From: Arbacia lixula
Taxonomy: Eukaryota > Echinodermata > Echinoidea > Arbacioida > Arbaciidae
Length of the DNA stretch: 64,000 bases
Reading direction: 5' to 3'
Assembly: GCA_963669155.1 (NCBI GenBank)
Contig: OZ022588.1
Location: forward strand, 16,208,670-16,272,669
In this document: one piece after another, positions 10,701 to 20,795 of the stretch
How positions within the stretch are numbered: the first letter of the stretch is position 1
Layout: each line of letters opens with the position of its first letter
Translations under genes and position numbers: made by a program
Notes under the pieces: generated by a model
What the model was told of the DNA's origin: nothing
Databases searched by the model: none
Seen by the model: only the letters and a program-made list of their open reading frames with translations

Positions 10701-12414
10701 ACCTTGGTTTGTTATGAGAATGATGCTACTAACATCCCTTGTGGTCCATGCCTATCCCACAGTCATGCGAGATGTCAAAGAAAGAGGACGTGAGCTGGAC
10801 AAGGTGCTGGTGCAATACGTCAAATTCGTCAAACCCGCCTTCGAGGAATTCTGTCTTCCCACAAAGAAATATGCTGACATAATCATTCCCAGGGGTGCTG
10901 AAAACTCAGGTAAATTCAAAGAGCCAATCCCTGCTGGGCGTCAGTGCAAAATAATGACATGAGGGGGGGGGGGGGGGGAATCTGGATGATATTGCCCCCA
11001 CAGTACAAACAGAGCTCCCCTGAATAACCAAAAAGGCCCTGTGAAATGAAAAATAATGGTCATCAGGTTTGAATTAATTTTTTATTTCCTTCCAGCAGGG
11101 CTAAATCCAGTGTTAATTTCCTGTGGCGTGAAGAGCATGTGCGTTCTCTTTTGTGACAAAAAAATAGCAGTGTCAGACATGCCAACCAGTACGATTTTGT
11201 CGTATTTAGTACGATTTTTAGAAATGAATACGACAGTACGATTTTCCTTTAAAAAATACGATTTTTTTTTTTTTAAATCTTATTTTGTGTGTGTGCCATA
11301 TTCAATGGCGAAATGCCCATTCTGTTTTGTAAAGTATCCTACCAGCATCTCACATTAGCAATTTGGGGATGTTCATTGGTTCATCGAGCACACCAGTCAT
11401 GACAAAATCATGCATATTCAACCAATGCTCCATAAAAAATGTAAGAGACATTGATCCGTTTTTTTTTAAATACATTTTTTGTTGGTAAAATACAACATTT
11501 TGGATTAAAGAATACAGTTTTTGAACTCCAGAAGTTGGCAGGTCTGGTTTACATGTAGGTGACTTCGCTGATCTTTATTCTAAGATCCAAATACATGCTC
11601 TCATACTATTGTGATAGCATGTGTTGCCACTTATACATTTGCTTTACAGCGAAGATGTCTCCCATTATTGGTAATACTGTAATCGGTATGGGATGAAAAG
11701 AGTGAAGATCAGATGAAAGAGCAAACATTTCACTTTCCCATTGTTACCAGTAAAACATTTTTCTAACATTTTCCTGGCTTGGGGCCAACAGGCCACTGGT
11801 CATGTTGAGTTTTCGTGAAAATCTGATTTTTCACTCAAAAATACGATTTTTGAGGATAGTCAGTCTGATTTTTTGTGTCAAGAAGTTGGCATCTCTGCAG
11901 TGTGCAAAATTTCTTTGCAACTCCTGTATGTTGTTTATTGAATGCATCTTCCCTAATCCACTTATTGAGCATTTAGCTAAATCTGCATCTGAAGAATATG
12001 GAAAATGTGGGATTTTCAATATTATTAGCATAATATTTGGGACTTAAGTGATATTAAAAGAATGTGGAAAACTCAATGACTGTCCAAAGTAAAGAATGTG
12101 TAATTTGTGGGATATTTAATGTCTGGCAAAAAAACAAAGAATGTGATTTGTGAGGTTCAATTTTACTGATTTGTATTTTTAAATATTTTGGACTTTATTC
12201 CACACCTCCCGCAGTTGCAATCAACCTGATAGTGCACCACATCCGTGACATCCTCAACGGGGGCATCAAGACTGAGTACCAGAACGGTGTAGCCAAAGCC
12301 AAGCTCAACGACGGCCTGTCCACGCCCATGCACGCCACCGCCAACCTCATTCCGTCCGGCGGCCCAGCGGGTAGGAAGGTCTCCGAGTCGGGAGGGGGCG
12401 GCCGACCCCATTAA
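4759..12414 (+). CDS. UCK2: Uridine-cytidine kinase (UCK2/UCK1 type), complete, 6 exons, 244 aa
   Basis: Phosphorylates uridine and cytidine to UMP and CMP using ATP, the first step of pyrimidine salvage in the cytosol. Exons: 4759-4857, 6202-6352, 8211-8307, 8707-8846, 10763-10909, 12215-12414; all junctions are GT/AG and in phase. Residues 22-35 read [15 protein letters not shown], the P-loop; intron 1 falls exactly between its Lys and Ser. ISMDSFYR follows, then NFDHPDA, then [17 protein letters not shown] (Walker B-like), [13 protein letters not shown] (lid region), and the family signature [18 protein letters not shown] with IIPRGA. The C-terminus ends [10 protein letters not shown], like the SES...RPH end of vertebrate UCK2. 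The length is slightly below the usual 260-277 aa because the N-terminus and the loop after SFYR are short. The start is the first ATG before the P-loop; Met6 is an alternative. UCK1 versus UCK2 cannot be settled here. Introns hold SINEs, MITEs, a Harbinger fragment and a G25 run. Confidence 0.96.
4979..5003 (+). repeat. G25 homopolymer run in UCK intron 1
   Basis: Twenty-five consecutive G. Comparable runs: G16 at 10963-10978, C17 at 41971-41987, G17 at 42991-43007, G13 at 52778-52790. Confidence 0.9.
5909..6128. mobile_element. Decayed 3' part of the same MITE family (copy 4)
   Basis: GGGAGCCATGCCC, AACAAGGACCAGTTTCTC, TTACTGCTGATTCCTGCCGA, then GGGACACCCTAAGACAGCTGTCTTT match the right half of the copies at 28255-28461 and 41100-41152. 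It lies in UCK intron 1. Confidence 0.6.
6478..6560 (+). mobile_element. tRNA-derived SINE head
   Basis: A-box-like TGGTTCAATGTGTG and B-box-like AAGTTCGAGCC at tRNA spacing, followed by non-tRNA sequence. UCK intron 2. Confidence 0.5.
6615..6835. mobile_element. Palindromic hairpin MITE (copy 1, left end degenerate)
   Basis: Near-perfect inverted repeat over its full length, centred near 6724: GAATTGGCATAGGGAAAGGG ... TTTGTCCAGTTCAGCATGAA / its inverse ... CCAATTCCTATGAGCTGTAG. The right end is followed by TA. The left end is diverged. UCK intron 2. Confidence 0.8.
7080..7320 (+). repeat. Degenerate relative of the repeat at 31331-32800
   Basis: CGCCTGAACGAAGTTCAG.., TATCAAACTTGGTACAAATG and GATCAAAGGTCATCTAGGGG resemble the head and unit of the 31331 repeat. 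UCK intron 2. Confidence 0.45.
9117..10021. mobile_element. PIF/Harbinger-derived locus: two transposase N-terminal fragments flanking a MADF-like ORF
   Basis: Two copies about 165 bp long (about 9128-9296 and 9853-10021) lie in direct orientation about 725 bp apart. Both read on the plus strand [20 protein letters not shown] (second copy [11 protein letters not shown]), then a HLTP...[12 protein letters not shown] block after frame damage; these are N-terminal motifs of PIF/Harbinger (HARBI1-like) transposases. Between them on the minus strand is the 9258-9761 ORF. A transposase and a Myb/MADF-type DNA-binding partner are the normal gene pair of Harbinger elements. The transposase is only a stub without its DDE core. 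The locus sits in UCK intron 4. Confidence 0.65.
9258..9761 (-). CDS. MADF/Myb-like DNA-binding protein ORF of a Harbinger-type element
   Basis: 167 aa ORF. Residues 1-50 are a basic then acidic low-complexity leader with KKKSKKAA. Residues about 55-135 look like a MADF/Myb-SANT helix bundle: [40 protein letters not shown], then [20 protein letters not shown]. The W...P.FYD..CK.YKD pattern is that of MADF domains (bind DNA; accessory proteins of PIF/Harbinger). The C-terminal 25 residues run into the neighbouring transposase-fragment repeat read backwards, so the natural end may have been earlier. It is intronic and antisense to UCK. It could be a live element gene or a fossil; expression is unknown. 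Confidence 0.6.
   Translation of the reverse strand: MPKIRKSMTKASATRGLSPIPAPESPGVAIAEDAGDDELVEVQQEIKKKSKKAAVNFTDEQEQELGEWLCANPMFYDKGCKLYKDTRKKQAAIHDKCLEMGIDPNDYKTWYHSMRSAYGKLTRKASGSGAKELTTREKWIISTFSFFKAHIVRHESRQSDNSLQTRG
10244..10544. mobile_element. 301-bp MITE, GGGGGTGTTTC termini, 3-bp CTG target duplication
   Basis: The ends GGGGGTGTTTCACCAAGCTG and its near inverse (CAGCTGGCTGAAACACCCCC) are inverted repeats, continuing inward with GTAAGCTACGA..GACTTTAC / GTAAAGTCGTTTGTAGCTTAC. CTG flanks both sides (10241-10243, 10545-10547). It contains no ORF. A sister copy lies at 25824-27988. It sits in UCK intron 4. Confidence 0.8.
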
Positions 12415-12827
12415 CCCCTTCTCCCGCCCCACAGCAACCAACGCTGACAACAACAAGAAAAAAAAAATTAAGCCTGCCTCAAAACAGAATGAGGGGTAGT
12501 TTTTTTTCAGGGATGCCAGGCAGAAGCCTCAATTCAGGCCCGACATATTTTATTTTGGCCATACTTGAGAGGTTTTCTTGCTGTGTAAAGATGTCCAGGG
12601 TGAATGATGTCTAACCTTTAAGCCAATCAGTACCAAGGTGTGGAAACCCCATAGGAGTGTTACACACATGTGTGCCCATGGCACTGAGAAGGTTAATAGA
12701 CATTTTACTGGCATCCCTAGTTCTTGGTTGTTGTTTTGTATTTACGCAACTCATGGCATCAGGGACATTGCTACGCTTTTTTGCGTATAGCATGAAGAAA
12801 CTGAATGATTATACATGTAGCTGATGA

Positions 12828-12861
<34 letters not shown>

Positions 12862-14199
12862 TGCATGGAGAGAGGAAGAATCATGTATGTTTGATGAAGA
12901 CAATGAGGTATTCTGTTTTTGTTTGTGTGTGAGGGTGTATAAGAAGACAAGGGCTGTTGTATCACACAAACGAAGGATATTGTTATGGGCTCAAACTTTA
13001 TTCATGGCGGATGTCCAATGACCATTATTCTCAGGTCATCATCACTTGCAAAGCAGCGTAGAACCAAAATAGATTTTCAGGACAGGGATAACATATGGGA
13101 CACTCTCTTGTGTGTATTCCTGATGGAGTCTAATTCTAGACTCTACCAGAGAAATGTACAATTTTCCTTTTAGATTTTCGGCGGGAAATATATATTGATA
13201 CTGATGGGCTAATGTTGGTCCCCAAAATATGTAGATTTCTAAGTAGTCCAGTTGGCATTTGAATTAAAAAGATGAAGTCCCAGTGCCCTGTGTAACAAAA
13301 AGAAAGTAGCTAGAATACACATATTTTGAATGAACCTTGAATTCATGACGGCATTGTTATTTATTTAGTAGTATTACACCATCACTCTCATTTTTCACTA
13401 AATGTTTACATCACGGCACAATGTCTCACGGCAAAGACGATGCAAAACAAACTCTTGTTCTTGCATAAGCTTCAACTTAAAGTATTTAATTTCAGAAGCA
13501 GCATTTAAGTATAAGAAAAGGACCACCTGTAGGAGGAAAAATGAAGGTACTAGTAATTTGTAGACAAATAGACTATGGTTGGCCATTGATACTGACAGTG
13601 TACAAAACAGAGGATCATAACCACTACAGATGAAAGTTTGCAGGACCAAACTCCTGTCAGTCAAGTCATTGAATCTGAATAGGAGACTTGGCTGTGGCCA
13701 CAGGTTTGTAGACAAGGTTGTAGGTTTCTACTATACTAATCCAATCAGCTAATAAGAATTATGAAGCTAGTGTAATAGGGGAACATACCCCAAGAAGCAA
13801 GTTGATTTGTGAGAAAGCAGGATAGATTGAAGAAGCAGACACCCATTTCTTGATGAGGGCTAATTCATAACCTGAAACACACTGAATCTGGTTGAGCATT
13901 ACGGTAAACCCCATGAGCAATACTGTAAAACCAGTCATTTTCACATGACATAAATTTTCGCACAATACAGAGCAAGCGTGAATTTAATGTTACCATTTAT
14001 TTAAAATCATCCTTTGTCTAGCAGACTAGATGCACAAGTCTATCAGGGATTCTGGATTTACTAGTACCGGTATTGGCATTCAACTTGTGCATGTGTTGTG
14101 TGCTTTGACGCATTGCACAACCATCAGCTTTTCTGTGGTCGTGTTAAATGCTCATGGTAATGCTATTTCGGCAGCTTTGTTGAAGATTTTAATGATTCT

Positions 14200-14395
14200 A
14201 GCCTGCTAAAAAAAAAAGCAGGCTGGTTTTAAATGAAATAAATGTCGCACAAAAATAATCGGTTTGACAATGCATGTATAGGATCCTTCGGGGAGGTATG
14301 CTAATGCACAAGACTGGCTCTTTGATGACATTGCCAGGGCATATCTGGGACTTGAACCCAGGGCGTATGTGGAACAAAATCTCTACCATCTTATT
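14200..14395 (-). mobile_element. tRNA-derived SINE, minus strand
   Basis: On the minus strand GATGGTAGAGATTTTG (A box) and GGGTTCAAGTCCCAG (B box) are followed by ~100 bp of body and end in AGCCTGC then a T11 run and GCAGGCT, a perfect hairpin at 14201-14223. UCK 3' flank. Confidence 0.55.
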
Positions 14396-16130
14396 GAAAA
14401 CCTTTCAAAAATGGTATTATTCAGTTTGCTGATGAACGCATCACAAGTGCATAATTTGTGTGATGGGATTAACCCTTTGTAAGCCAGGTGTGACACTCTA
14501 TGGGATTTGTGTGTATTGTGTTTGAATAAATTCTCATGGTTACAGGAAGGAGGCTGAAAATCATATTGGGAGACATTTCTGTAGACATTGCACAAGAATG
14601 CACATTGCTCAGGTAGCTTGTAAACAAGAATCATGACTTGCTTATAAATAAGTTACAGGCAATCTTAAACATCCACCAGATTTTAGGCCTCTTCACACAA
14701 CAAGATTGTGTATGTGTATATTACTCATTGAGTTCTATGGGGCTGTCAGACACTGTATACATTGAAGGGTTAAAAGTGAAATCTTTTCACGATTTGATGC
14801 TGAATTAAAGAATTTGTGTCATGCCATCACCGTAACAATGCATTAATCAATGTCGAATGTTGTGTGAATCATAGAGTAAACTGCAAGGAGTTTTGCCCTT
14901 GACTCGAGACACTTTTGTGGCAGTGGAAAGAAATTAGTAGCCAGCTCCAAAACAGTGCCATTTCCTTTAAAGGAAGTTGATGAATATTGCTTTATGAAGT
15001 CTCAAGAGAAATGAGATATTACTTTGATAGCAAGAAAGAACAAACACAAGAACAATTTCTCTAGAGTTGTTTTTTTTTTTTATCTGAAATGTTTTTTGAA
15101 AGTTTGAGATGTTCATGTTGAGTTTCAAAAGTATTTTAATGTCAAGAAATGAATGTCCACAAAAGAACAGTCTTTAGATTTTGTGTGAGTTTGCTAAATG
15201 AGATGTGATGAATTTATTTTTGATGGATTGAAGAATGAGTTTTCCCCCATAAAATCTGAAATACTGAAGTGATTGAGGGGAATATTGCATGTTTGATTTG
15301 TATCACTGACAATGCATGGAGTAAGACATTCTTTTTGTGTAGTATTTAAGCATAATATTTGTGTTTTTGTCTTAAGTTTTGCATGTAATTCATTTTGCCA
15401 GGAAAGCAAGTAAAATGTATTCTTTGGATGTAGTGATGCATTTTTGAGAAATTGCAGGTTGTAACTTAGTATTTTCAGCTCTGTGATGTTCTTCCAGAGG
15501 ATGGTCTGGAATATTGAGGTACCAGGAAACCAGAAAAATCCAAAGGAATACTTAATTTGATAGATGTATTCAGATTTATTTGTTATTTTATGTCTGTTAT
15601 GAACTTTTGACGCATTGATATTGTAAATATTTTGTTTTCTCTTGTTTACTTTGAACAGTATCAGATTTTGCCTTTCAGCAGACAAGGGCCTTCTTTCTAT
15701 TTGATTCTTTATGTAGGGGTAAGCTACCCATGGCACCTTTCTAAATGAGTACATCATTTTTTTAACAATGTTTTTTATTTTCATTTCTTATAATAGCTAA
15801 ATGGTAAAAGCCATAAAGAAAAAAAAAAATGCTTCTTCAATTCAAATTTGATGATACATAAGGCTATCAAGTGCATTGAAAAATTATTTTTTGTAACACA
15901 GATTATGACATATGGCATTGCTCCTTTATATGTTTTTTGTAATGTCAAGAAATATATACATTTCCGGTCCAAATGGGTGATTATCTGGGCATTTCCACAA
16001 ATCATACCCTGTAACCATAGCAACAAACTGTCTCAAGGTGTTAGATGTTTCACTAGGAAATGCACCAAGTTTTTGCTATGGGGTCCATTGTTCAAGCGTT
16101 GAGTGTACAGCAAGTACATACTTTTGTACC

Positions 16131-16549
16131 TGGGTGATTCCACGGGGTTGGGGCAATTTTTGTGACATACCACAACTCCAAATCCATGTCTCTTTCAAAC
16201 CAGGCAAATATAGTCCGATTATGGCGTGAGCAAAAAAATGGGTCCCATCCCATTGTTTCCCAAAGACCATTGCATATTACAATTTGACTTATGAAAATTT
16301 CTTGTCCATGTAAAAAAAAATGTGATGTCCATGTAACGGTGGTAGTTTTGTACGCCTGTTGCTTCAAATACTTGAAAAGATTTCCAATTTTAACGTCTAT
16401 TACTGAGAAAAGAGAGCAATTTTTTATTGACAGCTCAAAACATAACCACATCTGAATTGATCTTCATGGTGAACTGCAAAGGTTGATACCTCCGTTACAT
16501 GGACATTGCATGAAAACCTTGCCCCAACCCCATAGAATGACCCACCTGT
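16131..16549. mobile_element. MITE with GGGGTTGGGGCAA inverted ends
   Basis: GGTGATTCCACGGGGTTGGGGCAA (left, from about 16132) is mirrored by TTGCCCCAACCCCATAGAATGACC (right). Further inward TGTCCATGTAACGG.GGTA pairs with TACCTCCGTTACATGGACA. UCK 3' flank. Confidence 0.65.
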
Positions 16550-19500
16550 CATAGTCAGTATGAGTTCTGCTGCTTTGAGAGTGAAACAGGTATCTTGTGG
16601 AATAGTCATTCCAATTTCTATTGTGACAAGAGTTTACTTTGAGCAGGGAAAATGAGCTATCATGATATGTGAGCATTTTTGACACGCACTAAATGAATAT
16701 GCGTAAATATATGAATGTTTACCAATTTATTAGTGTTGATTCAATGTTGATATGAAATGGAAAATTGTATTGTTTCATATGCCTGTATAGTCTATTGGGT
16801 GTGACAGTTCATACATTGTGCATTTACACATTTTATGATTTTACCATAAATTTCTTTTCCAGATACTTTCTTTCCCCTTAGATTCCATCTTAAAACTCAA
16901 TCTTTTATTTATTTCGTACCTCGGTCTATCTCTGAGTTGACCTTTTTTGTAATATTTGTACAAATTGTACAGACATATTGGTAGAAAGTAGATATACTAG
17001 ATACATATGTACTATTAGCTTAGTTATATTGAAATTACTTCCGATTGGAAGGACAAAGTGCTATATCATTCTTTTACTAGAAGTATTTGGGACCTGATGT
17101 TGCAGCACTGAGCAAACAAAATGGAGAAGGGGAATTGGAATTTCATTTGTGAGAAAGCTCTTGTGGAAGCATGAGGGAAGATAGACAAATCATGAAGCTA
17201 GGATTTAAGGATTTATGATATTAAATAGTATGAATCTTGTAAAGGTGTGTTCACACCAAACGGGTAAAACGATGCTGCTTGTCAGCTGCGTTCAGACATT
17301 ATAGCTCTCTGACAGCGGCAAACAAACGATTGTAAATACCAAGTCGGTTTACAGTTTGTGCCCGATTTGAGAAACCAGGTGGAAGGATGAATATGATTGC
17401 TACAGTGGCAAGGTACAGCCACAAACTGTTTCCATGGCAACATATCCTTATCATATTTTGCCAATGTGACTTGTCTGTGGGTGATAAATGGCTCACTGCC
17501 TCGGGTATATGTGCATTGTTGACATGGATAACGGGAAGTCTCCAGCACAAGTGAACATCAGTCACATGGTCCTTAAAGTTCCACACATTTAACGTATGCA
17601 AAAATAGATGTATTATCAGGGTATCATTACTCTTCAACCTGCTCAGTCCCACAGGCAAGAAACTGAGTTGTTATGCATAAGGAACTGTCAGTGCTTGGTA
17701 CTAAGTTTCTCTTGCATTTACCATCAGGGCCTGTGTATATAACAAGTGCGATTTGGTTTATCTAACAGTATTTCTGGTGCACCTGTAGATTTGTGTCACT
17801 GTGTATGTCCAGATTTCCACACAAGCACACCTTGAAACATTAAAAAGGACATTGCCTACTGGATATAAACCAGGTCGAAAGTCATTAACACATTTCCACT
17901 TATTAGAATGTATGATTTTTTTCAGTTATGATTTTTAAAACATTTTTTCCTAAACTTTTATTTGTCTGTCTTTAATATGTACAAGAGGACATGTAGGAAG
18001 GTGATAAAATATTTAAGTATTTTTCTTCATAAGGTGCTTACAAACAGAGTCTTTTGATTTTTATTGATACAGAAAAAGTACTCAAATCTATATTTTTCAT
18101 CATGTTATCATTGTCAAAATCTTCCTTTTTTTGCATGGATTGGACAGTCTACATGTTTTCTATTTGTGGTAGAATTCATCAAAATAATTTATGCCATATT
18201 TGAAAATTATGCATTTTAAAGAAAAAAAAAATCCACTGATTGGCAGTAATTCAGGTAGAATCATTGCATTAAAAGTGGTGATAAATTATGTGTTGGAGAG
18301 GATTTTTGAAGACAAGAATTTATTTGAACAAGCTGCTTTTCATTTACATCTGGAATGTTTATGCCTTTGTTGCAGGTGTAGGATTGCTATTTCTTATTTA
18401 ACAAACCCAAAGCGTGAAATAAACAATTTTCACAGTAATGCTTGTTTTGAAAAAGTCCTTGACATGTCATACAATTGCACTATTTGTATTATCAAAGTTT
18501 TTGATATGAATAATACATTGTAATTTACACTTGTGTAACGATCTGTGTTGCTACCTTGTCGTTATTTGGACTAGGTTTTAAAAAGAACTTTTCACACTTG
18601 AAATTTGACTTTAAAACAGTTATGACCAGAATTAAGCTAAAATTACACACAAAGTCAAAGGATGTAAGTTTTTAGATGCAGGTTTCATGACATTTTCATC
18701 TATTATTTTTCTTGCAATAATCTGTTGAATGTTTAATGAGATTTTCCTTTTTGGATCAATTTGAATTAAAAATGAGCGTATGTCAGATAATTCATTAAAA
18801 ACAGAACAATTACCATTGTGTATCACACCAAAATTGTCAATTTTCTTGCAACTGCCATCACAGTGTCATTGACTATGCATGGTGCTTGGCTTCTGGCAGA
18901 AAATACTGTAAAGTATTGACATTTATGGTGCACAATGGGCATTGTTGTGCTTTGAATGGATTATCTGATACATGCAAACGTTTTGGTCCAAATTTGAAAT
19001 CTCATTTAACATTCCAAGGATTATCACAAGAATAGTAATTGATGAAATATCATAAAACCTGCTTCTCAAAACACTTATACTCTCTGTCTTCACAATTTGT
19101 AGTTTTCAGCTTGATTAGAGTCATAACTTCATTTGAATTGTTTTTCAAGTGTCAAAAAGTTTTTTTTTTTAAAACCCTAGTACCTGTGTAAATAGTGTGA
19201 TGATGTGAGACAATGAGACTGCTGGGATGTTGTTGAACTTGAGTGATGCTTTTATTTGATACTTTTTTTTACACTTATACATGTATAAACCAGGGACGTG
19301 TTATGGAAGGATATGAAGCAACTTTCTTTCTTTGAACCCATGTGCCACGCCGCTGAAAAGTTATGTGTTCTCAACTGGTGCTGTTCAGGAACAATTATGA
19401 ACATGATTGTGTGGCGACGGCTTCTCAGAGAGAACAAAAGAAATGTACAGTCTCATTTCGCTTGTCGCGTTCTGTTAATGGCATTAATACTTCCATGAGC

Positions 19501-19804
19501 ATAACAGGTACATGTATCAGCAAACACAAATAAACAAGTTTTTCAAGTGAAATAAAAATGAATCACATATTCACTTCCTTGAGCTGTACAAGTAGAAGAA
19601 TAGCGAGACTAACTTGGTTTTTGCTTTTATTCACAAACTGATACATGTATTTACATGATACAAGTTTTAACATTGTACACCTCAGGAGAGTATCACAATC
19701 AGGAGCTACACAATTAGTCATGTCTACTCCCAAACTGGAAGTAAGTAAAAAAACAAAGAAATACATAAGAAATTAAAAAAACAATAAAAAAAAGAAAAAA
19801 GAAA

Positions 19805-20136
19805 AAATTTGATATTGCCATTATTTAAAACCGTAATTTGATAGTAATCCTAAGAAGAGTGTCCGGACTGAAATCTAGCAGTTTGGGGGCTATTTCTAAA
19901 GATTTACAGCCAAGTTATGATTTTATGCATCAATTAGCATAATTAATTAATCAAAAATAAATTTGAATAATTTTGGTGCAATTGACAATTGAATTGTGGA
20001 GATTACATCACGTGTGATGTATGTGCCAATTTTCGCCGTGATCGCGTGATCAACAATTGAGATTTTAAGGGGGGGGGGGGGCTGTTTTTGGTCCCCCGGG
20101 GCTATGCAATTTCAAAACAGCCAGGGCTATATAGGG
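19805..20136. mobile_element. Right-end fragment of the TTAA-type element
   Basis: Shares with 32870-33170 the blocks TTTGATA(G/A)TAATCCT, GATTTTATGCAT.AATTAGCA and GACAATTGAATTGTGGAGAT; ends GGCTATATAGGG|TTAA at 20137. Left end missing. Contains a G13 run (20069-20081). Confidence 0.65.
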
Positions 20137-20370
20137 TTAAACCAGGAGCTTTCTTGCTCTATACATTTCAGATACACAAGAGTTCACGGGGTCTTTTTTC
20201 ATGCATTGTACACAAGAACTAGGAAAAGTCTGTGCATTATGTCATAGCAGATCAATGACTTTTTATGGCACATGATCAGATTCAGTGCTTGCAAAAATTA
20301 TTATCAATAAATTTACCACTTCCTTGTAATATCTCTTGAGTTTGTACTTTAATTCAATTCAACTTGCTAT

Positions 20371-20795
20371 CAGGGTTGGATTAGCCTTTCAGCTCAAATC
20401 TCTTTGTCACATCTTTGGGAATGGACTCCTGAAGAAACAGTTGGATGCAAAATGCTATCAGGGGTAGATCAGCATGTACAATCAAATTGTGTCCACTCTC
20501 GAAATGGTTGGATGCATGCTGCTATCAGGGTTGGTCTTTAAGCTCAATTCTCTTGTGAATGGACTCTCAACGAATCGGTTGGAGGCACAATGCCATCAGG
20601 GTTGGATTGGCCTTTAAGCTCAAATCCCTTCACCTCTCTCTCAACTCTTGAGAGCCGGACTCACAAAAAATCTGCGTGACCCGTGACGCGTGATGCTATC
20701 AGGGTTGGATTGGCCTTTAAACTCAAATCTCATGAAGTCTTTGTCATGTCTTGGGCAACGGACTCCCAAAGAATCGGTTGGATGCGTGATGCTCC
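20371..20795 (-). repeat. Tandem repeat of the ACTR5 last-exon 3' end and 3' UTR
   Basis: About five degenerate units (70-105 bp) starting with CAGGGTTGGATTGGCCTTTA on the plus strand at 20371, 20459, 20526, 20597 and 20700. The unit nearest the gene contains the real stop codon and last ~15 codons of ACTR5; the others lie downstream, in the 3' UTR. Confidence 0.85.

Larger units (their letters stand above)
12415..19600. other. UCK 3' UTR and UCK-ACTR5 convergent intergenic region
   Basis: No coding exon seen. Contains (TG)n at 12825-12859, a SINE (14200-14395) and a MITE (16131-16549). AATAAA signals at 14525, 19529 and 19552 are candidate UCK poly-A sites; TTTATT (minus-strand AATAAA) near 19256 and 19627 are candidates for ACTR5. 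Which are used is not visible. Confidence 0.4.

Noticed and set aside
15194-15784. 196-codon minus-strand ORF
   Set aside because: Lys/Asn/Ile-rich composition of AT-rich DNA with no motif or family resemblance; could not support it as a gene.
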